A stretch of 64,000 nt of DNA, from NCBI RefSeq assembly GCF_007830355.1, contig NZ_VLKO01000007.1, positions 62,001 to 126,000 of the forward strand, written 5' to 3'. Shown piece by piece: positions 14,476 through 22,816 of the stretch. The position numbers and the translations under genes are program-made. How positions within the stretch are numbered: position 1 is the first letter of the stretch; each line of letters opens with the position of its first letter. Below the pieces are notes generated by a model. It was not told the DNA's origin, made no database searches, and saw only the letters and a list, made by a program, of their open reading frames with translations. This stretch comes from Flavobacterium tiangeerense. GTDB taxonomy: Bacteria > Bacteroidota > Bacteroidia > Flavobacteriales > Flavobacteriaceae.

Positions 14476-17064
14476 TTAATGTATACTGTATCTTAGTTCT
14501 CTTTTTTTAAACGCTTCAAATCCCCCCTCCAAAATTTCACAAACGTGTTGTCTTATACCTTGTGAATATAAAGTTTCATTTATCTTTTCATCTTTCTCTT
14601 TTGTCATTTCTAGACTACCTTGTATATAATCAAATTTAAAATCTCCTTTATTTGGTGAATTTACACCGTGTTGGTTAGATACGATTACTAATTCACTATC
14701 TGCACCAACGACAATATTAGGATTATGGGTAACTATAATAATTTGTCGTTCTTTTTTCTTCCTTTTAATGTAAGTTACCAATTCGTTGTAAATTGCTCTA
14801 TTATCTAAGTCGTCTTCTGGTTGGTCTATAAGAATGGGGCAGTCTTTATTACTAAAATCTAACAATAACATTAACACAACAAATGCTTTTTTACCCTCTG
14901 ACATTTGTTTAAAAATGTCTTCATAGAATATTTCGTAAGTGATTTTAAATAAGTTCGTTGATAAGATTTTCTGCGCAAGTGAAGTATTAGTAAATCCTCC
15001 TTTTAATGTTACTTTATTGTTGAGTAATAATTCAAAAAGTTCAAATACAGCAGTAAAAAAATCTTCGTAAGATTTAATAGGTTTATTTACTATTTCTTGC
15101 CCTTTGTAACTCTGTTGATTAATACTTGAATTTAAAATTTCAAGATACTTACTAACACTTAATGTTGGTTTAGCTTTAATTTCAAGTTTATCTGATTTCA
15201 AACTAAGTTTATCTTTTATTAAAATGATTCTGTTATAATACTCACGAAAGTCAATTTTAACAGTATCTTTAATTTGATTATATTGTTCAATAAGAGCCTT
15301 TTCTTGTGTTTTGAAAGTTCCAATTTCGAATAATTTATTAGTCTGAATTTTTAGTTTTTCTTCAATCTCTTTATACTGTTCATTATTATTAAAAACGCTA
15401 ATTCCTTTAGTGTAAATAGGATTTTCAATAATTTGATTGTTAAGTAAATTTAATTGTAGAATTTGCTGATGTAATGCCACAACCAAACCATCAATTTTTG
15501 CAGACCAAGCAGTTTGAAATTGCGTTTTCAAATCTTTATAAATGTCAGAAATTGCTGTTTTTGCAGGATCAATAAGATTAACAAAATCAAATTCTAAATT
15601 GTCATTAGTAATGCTTTTTCCTTTAAGGCTATTCAGTTTTAGAATTTGATTTTCTATAGTACTAATTTTATTTAAATTTTCATTATACTGCTGTACTAAA
15701 GAATTGTAAATCTTTATTTCATCTTCTGAAATTTGAATTTTACTTCTTAATTCATCTAGTATTATTGTTAATTTTGCCTTTTCGTTATTAATGCCATCTT
15801 CATCACCAAGGTCTTTTATACTTAGTTTTAATTTCTGGAAATCACTTAGAGTCTGAAATAATTTATTTATTTTTCCAACAATTTCAGTGTTATTGTTTTT
15901 GCTAAAGTTTTGGTAATTATCAATTTCGTTTTTTTTCTCTTCGTCTTGAATAATTATTTCCTCAATTAAATTGTCTAGGTCGTTATTTATATTTTTAGCA
16001 AGTCGATGCATATAACTTTGAGGGAAATATTCAATGTTCCGGTCATTATTTTCAATACCGTCTTTCCAAGTTACTTTCAGATTTGAAACTATTTGAAATA
16101 CATAGTTTGAGTAGTCTTCATTTTCAAATTTTACTTCCTTATCGCTATTTAGTTTTTTTGCAATTGAACCAAGTAATATAGATTTGCCAGTAGAGCGACC
16201 ACCAATAATTGTATTTAAATTTTGGTTAAGCTGGATTTTAATTGGAGAGAAATCAGTGTGTGAAATTGTTATATTATCTATTGCCTGATATCCAGCTTTT
16301 TCTTGAGGTTTGTTAGCTTGAATACGTACTCGTTCCTTTGGCTCATATATAACTTGTTGCAACCCTTCAAATGTTTTATCAGCTTTAATCCAACAAGTTT
16401 CTTTTAAAGCATATTTTCTGATATTGTGATTATCAGACGCCATAATCAATGGAATATGCTTTTTGATTGCAGGAAAAACAATTTCTAAATAGCCTTTTTT
16501 ATCTTCAATCTTACCTAACTCGTAGAAGTCAACAAGTTTTGCAATATCTATTTTTTGAGCAATTGAATGGGATAATGAATTTGTAATATTTTCAACGGAA
16601 TTTGTTTTGCTTCCTGCGTGAATTGTCACAATACCGCCCAACTTTTTAATTAATTCAACAGTGTCTTTAAGGACACAATAAACTTCATTAATTTTTTTAC
16701 TTTCACTTTTTATACCAAAAAGTGCTGTTTTATTTTCTAGTTGTCCCCAAATAGCTTCTAAATTAGCTTCTTCTGAAAAAATTCCAATATAATGAATAGG
16801 CTCTCTATCTCTCAATTCTGCAAGAAATTCAATTCCTGGCAAAACAGTTATCCCTTTTTCTTTTCCAAGTTTTTGAAGTTCTTTAATTCTAGTAATATCA
16901 ATTATGTGGTGGTCAGTCACAGCAACAACTGATATATTGTTTGCAAATAATCCGTCAATTATATCTTGGTTAGTTACACTTAAGTCTTGGTAGTCATAAG
17001 AAGAAGGAGTGTGAAAATGTAAGTCCCATTTTCTCCATTCTGAGCCTCTGTAAATTTCGTTCAT
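14476..17064 (-). CDS. PHP-domain phosphoesterase fused to an SMC-like ATPase (TrlF-type)
   Basis: A protein of about 862 residues. Residues 1-240 form a PHP metallo-phosphoesterase domain: DLHFHTPSS (His16, His18), VTDHH (51-53), TIHAG (His149) and MASDNHN (Asp211, His213). Then come an ABC/SMC-type ATPase with Walker A GGRSTGKS (288-295), a long coiled-coil middle (about 370-620), and a Walker B region PILIDQPEDDLDN with a THNPNIVV switch near residue 745-780. Proteins with this layout are found in mobile islands and are suspected nucleases or nucleotide-sensing defence ATPases; the substrate is not known to me. The frame is open to a TTG at 17112, but the ATG at 17064 directly precedes the conserved NEIYRGSEWRKWDLHFH and avoids overlap with repeat F. 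It appears to be a single-gene cassette between repeats E and F. Confidence 0.85.
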   Translation of the reverse strand: MNEIYRGSEWRKWDLHFHTPSSYDYQDLSVTNQDIIDGLFANNISVVAVTDHHIIDITRIKELQKLGKEKGITVLPGIEFLAELRDREPIHYIGIFSEEANLEAIWGQLENKTALFGIKSESKKINEVYCVLKDTVELIKKLGGIVTIHAGSKTNSVENITNSLSHSIAQKIDIAKLVDFYELGKIEDKKGYLEIVFPAIKKHIPLIMASDNHNIRKYALKETCWIKADKTFEGLQQVIYEPKERVRIQANKPQEKAGYQAIDNITISHTDFSPIKIQLNQNLNTIIGGRSTGKSILLGSIAKKLNSDKEVKFENEDYSNYVFQIVSNLKVTWKDGIENNDRNIEYFPQSYMHRLAKNINNDLDNLIEEIIIQDEEKKNEIDNYQNFSKNNNTEIVGKINKLFQTLSDFQKLKLSIKDLGDEDGINNEKAKLTIILDELRSKIQISEDEIKIYNSLVQQYNENLNKISTIENQILKLNSLKGKSITNDNLEFDFVNLIDPAKTAISDIYKDLKTQFQTAWSAKIDGLVVALHQQILQLNLLNNQIIENPIYTKGISVFNNNEQYKEIEEKLKIQTNKLFEIGTFKTQEKALIEQYNQIKDTVKIDFREYYNRIILIKDKLSLKSDKLEIKAKPTLSVSKYLEILNSSINQQSYKGQEIVNKPIKSYEDFFTAVFELFELLLNNKVTLKGGFTNTSLAQKILSTNLFKITYEIFYEDIFKQMSEGKKAFVVLMLLLDFSNKDCPILIDQPEDDLDNRAIYNELVTYIKRKKKERQIIIVTHNPNIVVGADSELVIVSNQHGVNSPNKGDFKFDYIQGSLEMTKEKDEKINETLYSQGIRQHVCEILEGGFEAFKKRELRYSIH

Positions 17065-17102
17065 TGTTCTTGGTCGTGTTAAGTTTCTGTGGTCGTGGAA
17101 GC

Positions 17103-17246
17103 TAGCATACAAAGTTTTGCCGCTTGGCGAGGTTGGGTATTAAAGCTTCTATATTTTTCGGTTAAACACAAATTTTCCGAAAACAAAACCATCTTTAAAT
17201 TAAATCTAAAACCCCAATCTTGACAAACGGCTATTAGGTGCTGGCT
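17103..17246 (-). repeat. attC-like palindromic repeat, copy F
   Basis: On the minus strand it starts CAGCACCTAATAGCCG, continues TTTAATTTAAAGATGG, TTTTGTTTTCGGAAAAT, and ends ACCCAACCTCGCCAAGCGGC. The ends are an imperfect inverted repeat: GCCGTTTGTCAAGATTGGG against GCCGCTTGGCGAGGTTGGG (the complement of the far end), with mostly G-U-type differences. It follows the 229-residue membrane coiled-coil gene. Confidence 0.62.
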
Positions 17247-17934
17247 ATTTTTTTCCCCGATTGCTTGTACTATTTCTAATTTCTTTTTTTGTAGGTAGAT
17301 CAATTAATAAGCTTCCGTTAGAATCTGTACTTAAAACGTGCTTATAATGTTTGTAAACAAAAAGTGCAGAATCTAATTTAGAATATATTTTTATGTAGGT
17401 TCTTGAATCTTTATTTTCTTCTATAGTATAAAATATTCCATAATCTCTTCTCATAAGCTGATAGAGTTTTTTATAAATATTTAAAGAATCTTGTTTTATA
17501 TTTATGCTAGATATTATTTTATTATCCTCCTTTTTAACATTGTACTTTACATCAATACTTTTTTTTGTTAATGAAACAAAAGACTGGCAAATTTGTAAGG
17601 AATCATTCAATTGTGAATTTTTTGCAGTCAATTCTTCAACCTCTTTTATTTTAGAATAAATCAATTTTAAAAGTTCATCTGAAGATACTTTTTTATTGTT
17701 AACTCTAATTCCACAATCATCTATATAATGTTCAATTATACTGTCATTTTTAGTTTTCTGCTTTGATAATTCAACGTCTTTTACAACAGCTTTTTTAATA
17801 AGCTTTTCTCTTTTTACAATCTGTCTTTCTAAATTTTGGTTATCAATATAAAACATCAATAATAATGATATTGATAGAATCAATCCAATAGATAAAATAA
17901 AGACAATTATCTTATAGTTTTTATTTTTTTCCAT
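17245..17934 (-). CDS. single-pass membrane coiled-coil protein, unknown function
   Basis: A 229-residue protein with an N-terminal membrane anchor (residues about 9-30, IIVFILSIGLILSISLLLMFYI) and a long charged, heptad-like stretch (about 32-120, including IYSKIKEVEELTAKNSQLNDSL). It ends in a mixed alpha/beta region. No enzymatic motif is visible. Its first 14 bases overlap the end of the small upstream membrane gene, so the pair forms a two-gene unit followed by attC-like copy F. Both proteins could assemble into a membrane complex. I do not recognise the family. Confidence 0.6.
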   Translation of the reverse strand: MEKNKNYKIIVFILSIGLILSISLLLMFYIDNQNLERQIVKREKLIKKAVVKDVELSKQKTKNDSIIEHYIDDCGIRVNNKKVSSDELLKLIYSKIKEVEELTAKNSQLNDSLQICQSFVSLTKKSIDVKYNVKKEDNKIISSINIKQDSLNIYKKLYQLMRRDYGIFYTIEENKDSRTYIKIYSKLDSALFVYKHYKHVLSTDSNGSLLIDLPTKKEIRNSTSNRGKK

Positions 17935-18223
17935 CGAATTTTTTTTCTAAATTTTTAACTACTTCTTCAATTTCATTGACTCTACTGTTTTCTAATTCTT
18001 GCTTTTGAGTTCTACAATCATCGATTTGACCTCTCAACTTTTCATTAAAATCTTGTCTAATTTCATATTTTTCCATTCGGAATTCTAATGTCATTTGAAT
18101 TCTTGCAAACGCATAACCTATTGAAGCAACACTAAGAAATCCCATAAAAACTGAAAACCACTTTTTAACTGGGTCTTCATACCATTTTTCAAGTATTTCT
18201 TCTTTAGCCTTTTTTGCAGTCAT
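17921..18223 (-). CDS. small membrane protein with coiled coil, unknown function
   Basis: A 100-residue protein with one hydrophobic segment (about residues 22-40, WFSVFMGFLSVASIGYAFA) followed by a highly charged helix with a heptad pattern (RLEK-like KYEIRQDFNEKLRGQIDD, IEEVVKNLEKKF). It overlaps the next gene by 14 bp, which implies coupled translation. No homologous family is recognised. Downstream partners suggest a joint membrane function, and its place among defence-type cargo makes such a role possible but unproven. Confidence 0.55.
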   Translation of the reverse strand: MTAKKAKEEILEKWYEDPVKKWFSVFMGFLSVASIGYAFARIQMTLEFRMEKYEIRQDFNEKLRGQIDDCRTQKQELENSRVNEIEEVVKNLEKKFDGKK

Positions 18224-18441
18224 ATTGGTTAATTCAATGTTTAGAAATTATTCATCTTTAATAAACTTTAAGTTTATTCGTATTTTCGGTTTGCATGCGC
18301 CTAACTACTATAATATGTTTGACAAAATCAGACGTAGCTACTTACATTAGAATGATTTATCTTGTAAAGATTGTTTTTTTTGCTAATTTATAATTAAATT
18401 ATTACAAATAAAAATATTTTATATTTATAGTCCTACACAAA

Positions 18442-21318
18442 TTACGCCATCATCCCCTTCACAAAAATCTCCACAAACTCCTTCATTTTTGCTATAATTC
18501 GGTCACCGATGGTTCTGGCTTGCAGGATGCTGGGTCTGTTGTCTAAGCATTGAAAGACTTCATCTTTTATGGGTTCTCGACCACTGTAGATGTAAGCGTC
18601 GATTAAGGATTTGAATTGTGCTTTGTCTAGGTGTTCTTCCTCGCATAGTTTGCCTAATGCCAAGACTTTTTGATCTTGCCAGTATTTTTCAAATTCATCT
18701 TGAATAGAATCACCGTCTTTGATATTGGGCAAGTTCTCATCAATGAATTTCTGAATCAAATCTCTTTTGCTTCGCAAATGAATGTCCCCTCCCAACAAAT
18801 CAATGATGGCTTTCTTTTGTGCTGCAGCTGCCGTTGGTGTTTTTTCGCCTTTTAGCTGCGCTAACAATTTCAGGATGTACGCTACGTTGATTTGATCGGT
18901 ATGAATTAATTCTAATTCAAAATCAATGTCATCCAGAATTGATGTTTTTTTCTTTTCATTATCCTGCTTTACCCTTTGGTAGATGTCAAGATATTTGGCT
19001 TTGTAGTCCTCGTATTCTTGCTCATCAATACCTAAATCCTCCCAATCAAAATCAGTATAGGATTGCAATACATTCGTGGCTCGCATCAACTTTCTAAACG
19101 CTTGCACAAATTGCGCATCCTCTTCTTCGTTTTTTAAATCATTTACGCTTTGATACGTGGGTGTAATTTCTCTTAAAAGCTTTAAAGCTTCATCAAATTT
19201 CTCCGCAATGGCCTCATAATCGGGCATAGTTACAACTTCAATAGCTTCTTTGTTCGAAAACAAAGTAATGGCATCATCAGTCGCTTTTTTAAGGTTTCTA
19301 AAAGCCAAAATATTTCCTTGTGACTTCTGTTCTCCCAATATCCTGTTGGTTCTGGAATACGCCTGAATCAAGCCGTGTTGCTTCAAGTTTTTATCTACAT
19401 ACAACGTATTTACTTTTTTAGCATCAAAACCCGTAAGCATCATATTGACCACGATGACAATATCCAATCGATCTTTCTCATGATTGAAGTTTTCTTTTTC
19501 TCGGTCTTTCAAACGTTGGCTTATGTTTTTGAAGTAATTCTCAAATTGTTGGCTGTCCTTAGTCGAAAAACTGGTATTGTACATTTTGTTGTAATCACCA
19601 ATGTATTTTTCTAGCTTGTCCCGGGTATGTTTAGATTGATAAATGGCTTTTGGTTCTGCCGCCATATCAAAATCATCATCACTAGGCAAGAAATCTTGTG
19701 CTTCTTCTGAATCTTCATTGGTGCCGTAGGTAAAAATAGTAGCAATGCGCAAATCGTGTGCTCCAGCTTCTTTCTTTTGTTGAAAAAGGTCATAATACTG
19801 AATCACATTATCAATACTACTGACTGCTAACAGCGCTGCATAGTCTTTATTAAATGTTTTTTGATCATGATAGGCAATGATGTAATCTACAATTTTATTG
19901 ATTCTCTTTTCAGAATCCAGTACTTCTTGCTTGTCAATGTCTTCTACTTCTATGTCGATAAAAGCGTTGCTCTTGTTCTTGTATTTCCCCACATATTCAA
20001 TCCCAAAACGCAAAACATTTTGATCCCGAATAGCATCTGTAATGACATATTTGTGCAAGCAGTTGCCAAACAAATCTTTCGTGGTTCGTTTTCCTAAATC
20101 ATTCTTAGAAGCATTTTCGGCAAAAATGGGTGTTCCTGTAAATCCTATTAACTGACTTTTCTCAAAGAATTTGGTAATGCGGTCGTGTGTTTCTCCAAAT
20201 TGTGAACGGTGGCACTCATCAAATATAAAAACGATTTTCTTGTGTCGTAAAGCTTCTATTTTGCCCGAAAACCGTTCTGAAATGGCATTGTTTAATTTTT
20301 GAATGGTAGTTAAGACCAACTTTGTATTGTCAGTCAATTGTCTTACTAACGATTGGGTATTATTAGTGACATCAACACTGTCTTTTTTGAACGCGTTGAA
20401 CTCATTCATGGTTTGGTAATCCAAATCTTTCCTATCTACTACAAAAACGACTTTATAGACTTCGGGCAATTCCATCAAAATTTGGCTGGCCTTAAAGGAA
20501 GTTAAGGTTTTACCCGATCCTGTAGTGTGCCAAATATAGGCGTTGTCATTCGAGTTTTTGACTTGATGAATAATCGCTTCGGTAGCAAAAAATTGATATG
20601 GACGCAAAACCATCATTACCTTATGTGTTTCGTTGATCACTATGTAATGCGCAATCATTTTACCCAATTGATTTGGGTTTAAGAAAGCAGCCGTAAACTC
20701 GGGTAACTCCGTGATGTTTTTATTATTGGCATTAGCCCAAAAGAAAGTTTGTTTGACCGATTGCAATTTATTGTTGGCCAAATATTTGGTATTAACACCA
20801 TTGCTTATCACAAACAATTGCACGTATTGAAACAAACCGTGGTTGCTCCAAAACGAGTGCATCTGGTAGCGATTGATTTGGTTAAAAGCTTCTTTGATTT
20901 CAATACCGGAACGCTTCAATTCTATTTGTACCAATGGTAAACCGTTGACCAAAAGGGTGACATCAAAACGGTTCTTATAACTGCCTTCTAATGATATTTG
21001 ATTGGTAACTTGATATAAATTCTTGCCGTTATCCTCCGCATTAAAAAACCGAACATAGAACGAAGTCCCATCTTCCTTGGTCAATTGAAAGTGATCCCTG
21101 AGTGTTTTGGCTTTTTCAAACACATTGCCTTTGGCCAAATGATTCAAAACGGCATCAAATTCTTTGGGAGTAAAAGTGGTTTCGTTAAAAATTTCCAACT
21201 GATTTTTGAAGTTAGAAACTAAAGCGTCTCCATCCTGAATTTTAACAGACGCATAGTTCAAACCAATCAATTGCTTGATTAAGTTGTTTTCTAATGTAGC
21301 TTCGGATTGATGACTCAT
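18442..21318 (-). CDS. hsdR: type I restriction enzyme, R subunit
   Basis: A 958-residue motor-nuclease subunit of a type I restriction-modification complex (with HsdM and HsdS). The N-terminal nuclease core shows FDVTLLVNGLPLVQIELKRSG (Asp119, Glu133, Lys135: D...ExK). The SF2 translocase follows with HTTGSGKT (Walker A, 266-271), FIFDECHRS (DEAH-box region, 367-370), FTGTPIF (motif III) and the QAYSRTNRI motif VI. The length is slightly below the usual 1000 or so. It is the last gene of the leftward hsd operon but is separated from the gene upstream by 307 bp that carry a candidate small RNA on the opposite strand. Confidence 0.95.
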   Translation of the reverse strand: MSHQSEATLENNLIKQLIGLNYASVKIQDGDALVSNFKNQLEIFNETTFTPKEFDAVLNHLAKGNVFEKAKTLRDHFQLTKEDGTSFYVRFFNAEDNGKNLYQVTNQISLEGSYKNRFDVTLLVNGLPLVQIELKRSGIEIKEAFNQINRYQMHSFWSNHGLFQYVQLFVISNGVNTKYLANNKLQSVKQTFFWANANNKNITELPEFTAAFLNPNQLGKMIAHYIVINETHKVMMVLRPYQFFATEAIIHQVKNSNDNAYIWHTTGSGKTLTSFKASQILMELPEVYKVVFVVDRKDLDYQTMNEFNAFKKDSVDVTNNTQSLVRQLTDNTKLVLTTIQKLNNAISERFSGKIEALRHKKIVFIFDECHRSQFGETHDRITKFFEKSQLIGFTGTPIFAENASKNDLGKRTTKDLFGNCLHKYVITDAIRDQNVLRFGIEYVGKYKNKSNAFIDIEVEDIDKQEVLDSEKRINKIVDYIIAYHDQKTFNKDYAALLAVSSIDNVIQYYDLFQQKKEAGAHDLRIATIFTYGTNEDSEEAQDFLPSDDDFDMAAEPKAIYQSKHTRDKLEKYIGDYNKMYNTSFSTKDSQQFENYFKNISQRLKDREKENFNHEKDRLDIVIVVNMMLTGFDAKKVNTLYVDKNLKQHGLIQAYSRTNRILGEQKSQGNILAFRNLKKATDDAITLFSNKEAIEVVTMPDYEAIAEKFDEALKLLREITPTYQSVNDLKNEEEDAQFVQAFRKLMRATNVLQSYTDFDWEDLGIDEQEYEDYKAKYLDIYQRVKQDNEKKKTSILDDIDFELELIHTDQINVAYILKLLAQLKGEKTPTAAAAQKKAIIDLLGGDIHLRSKRDLIQKFIDENLPNIKDGDSIQDEFEKYWQDQKVLALGKLCEEEHLDKAQFKSLIDAYIYSGREPIKDEVFQCLDNRPSILQARTIGDRIIAKMKEFVEIFVKGMMA

Positions 21319-21556
21319 TTTAATACTCTTTATTTATCTAAAACTAGATCATTTTATTTATTTTCAAAACAAAATAGCAACGTAGGATTTGTAATTAATT
21401 GTTTGCAATTTGGCAACTTTTTTGATTTTCATTTAACCGATTTTCTCTTTAGTAAATAAATCAATACCATTAAGACTATAAGTTCATTATTAACAAATTT
21501 GTTAATAAGTATTGCTCATTGTTGATAAAACCAAGTTTTATTTCTTATATTTGCAC

Positions 21557-21621
21557 CGAGTTCATTTCTCACCCGAGAAAAGGAAATCGAGAAACGCAAG
21601 CCTAGATGCTCTGCGTTTTTT
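21557..21621 (+). ncRNA. candidate small RNA on the strand opposite the hsd genes
   Basis: A strong -7 box TATATTTG (21546-21553), with a TTG about 21 bp upstream, predicts a start near 21557-21560. The transcript would fold into TTTCTC-ACCC-GAGAAA and then AACGCAAGC-CTAGAT-GCTcTGCGTT followed by a T-run at 21616-21621, a convincing rho-independent terminator on the plus strand. There is no open frame in these 65 nt. It starts within the gap upstream of hsdR and ends at the stop codon of the neighbouring gene. Promoter, hairpins and terminator are visible; expression and target are inference. Confidence 0.55.
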
Positions 21622-21625
21622 GCTT

Positions 21626-22132
21626 TTATAACACCTCTGTGATTCGTCTTTTATATTTCTTTTTTATCTTATCTCTCTGTGCATCCTTCCCTTCCAGATA
21701 ATATGCTGTAAGTAAAAAATAAACATTTTGTTTTAATTTAGGCTCTAACACTATAACATATTTCTCATCATCATCATACAAATAGGTTCTAAGCCCTTCG
21801 GGCTCTTTGACAGTAAACAATAACATATTGTTTTTCTTTTTTCCATCAATATGATAGCGTACCCAATGTAGTCTTTTTGACCGACTCATTTCAAACTCTC
21901 TTTTATTTGTCGCCCTATCTGTTATAACTGTTGTTAAGTGTCTGAATAAGGTGTCCATTTCTATTTTACCGTCACTAGGGCAAGGGATAAGCTGTTTTTG
22001 GTTAAAATACACAGGTTGCTTATTAGTAAAGTCTTTATCAAAAACACCTTTTAGTGAAGCTAATCTTTTTGGTTCATTTAGTGAAGCTAAATCAAGATGG
22101 TCGTTGTAATTTTTTAGTGTATTTAATGGCAT
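21626..22132 (-). CDS. small basic protein, possible BECR-fold nuclease
   Basis: A 168-residue basic protein encoded 4 bp after the DUF3800 gene and so co-transcribed with it. Its C-terminal part has a run of predicted strands (KRLHWVRYHID, KNNMLLFTVKEPEG, EKYVIVLEPKLKQNVYFLLTAYYLEG) ending with the FLLTAYYL stretch, which resembles the last strand of Barnase/RelE/colicin-type (BECR) nucleases. His101-like and Arg residues could be catalytic. This is a weak structural guess; no family signature is certain. It sits between hsdS and hsdR, an unusual place for an accessory gene. Confidence 0.5.
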   Translation of the reverse strand: MPLNTLKNYNDHLDLASLNEPKRLASLKGVFDKDFTNKQPVYFNQKQLIPCPSDGKIEMDTLFRHLTTVITDRATNKREFEMSRSKRLHWVRYHIDGKKKNNMLLFTVKEPEGLRTYLYDDDEKYVIVLEPKLKQNVYFLLTAYYLEGKDAQRDKIKKKYKRRITEVL

Positions 22133-22136
22133 AATT

Positions 22137-22805
22137 TTATCTTAACTCAATGAAAAACAAATTTAACTTATTAGAGTAATTAGTCTTCAGTAACGCATCA
22201 TTACAATGATTTGTAATTTTGTCAATTATCTGAATTTTTGCAATATTTTTTTTATCCTCTTCATTGTGTAAGTAAGATATAGCACCCATCATAAAGTCAG
22301 TTACTTGCATAATTATACTTTCATGAGAACGTATGTTTTGCACGTTTCTAAAAACACCAAATTTGGCATTTAGAACCTCTTTTAATTTGTTTACCTTGTA
22401 AGCACTCAGCGTATCTTTTATATCTAAATAAACGTTGTAATTGTACAAACTGTTTAAATTATGATTTAAAAGGTAGTAGTACATTTTATAGTAAAAATCA
22501 TCGAAAGTTTGATTAAAATTAGCGTTGTTAATTTTAGCTTTTTCTATACCTACTGTTCTAAACTGCAAGTCCGTTGCAAAAAAATAATCGACCAATTCCA
22601 GATAGAAACGTATTTTAGATTTAGAAACATTTGACCATTTTATTTCGGCATAAAAATGGTGTTTCTTTTTTAATTCATTTATTTTTTCAGTGTGCAATTT
22701 AACTTGATTGTAAGCAACACTTGTTGACCCTAAAAACATATATTTTTTATGGTCATTCTCGATGTGACAACTTTCATCACAATAGATGTTGAATGTTTTA
22801 TTCAT
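22137..22805 (-). CDS. DUF3800 domain protein
   Basis: A 222-residue protein that begins with the DUF3800 hallmark FNIYCDESCH and later has LDIKDTLS and HESIIMQVTDFMMGAI, the conserved acidic positions of this RNase H-like fold. DUF3800 proteins are common in defence islands and phages, but their activity is not established. It is 11 bp downstream of hsdS and 4 bp upstream of the small basic protein gene, within the type I restriction operon. Members of the family are presumed nucleases or nuclease partners. Confidence 0.82.
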   Translation of the reverse strand: MNKTFNIYCDESCHIENDHKKYMFLGSTSVAYNQVKLHTEKINELKKKHHFYAEIKWSNVSKSKIRFYLELVDYFFATDLQFRTVGIEKAKINNANFNQTFDDFYYKMYYYLLNHNLNSLYNYNVYLDIKDTLSAYKVNKLKEVLNAKFGVFRNVQNIRSHESIIMQVTDFMMGAISYLHNEEDKKNIAKIQIIDKITNHCNDALLKTNYSNKLNLFFIELR

Positions 22806-22816
22806 AGTTAAAATTT

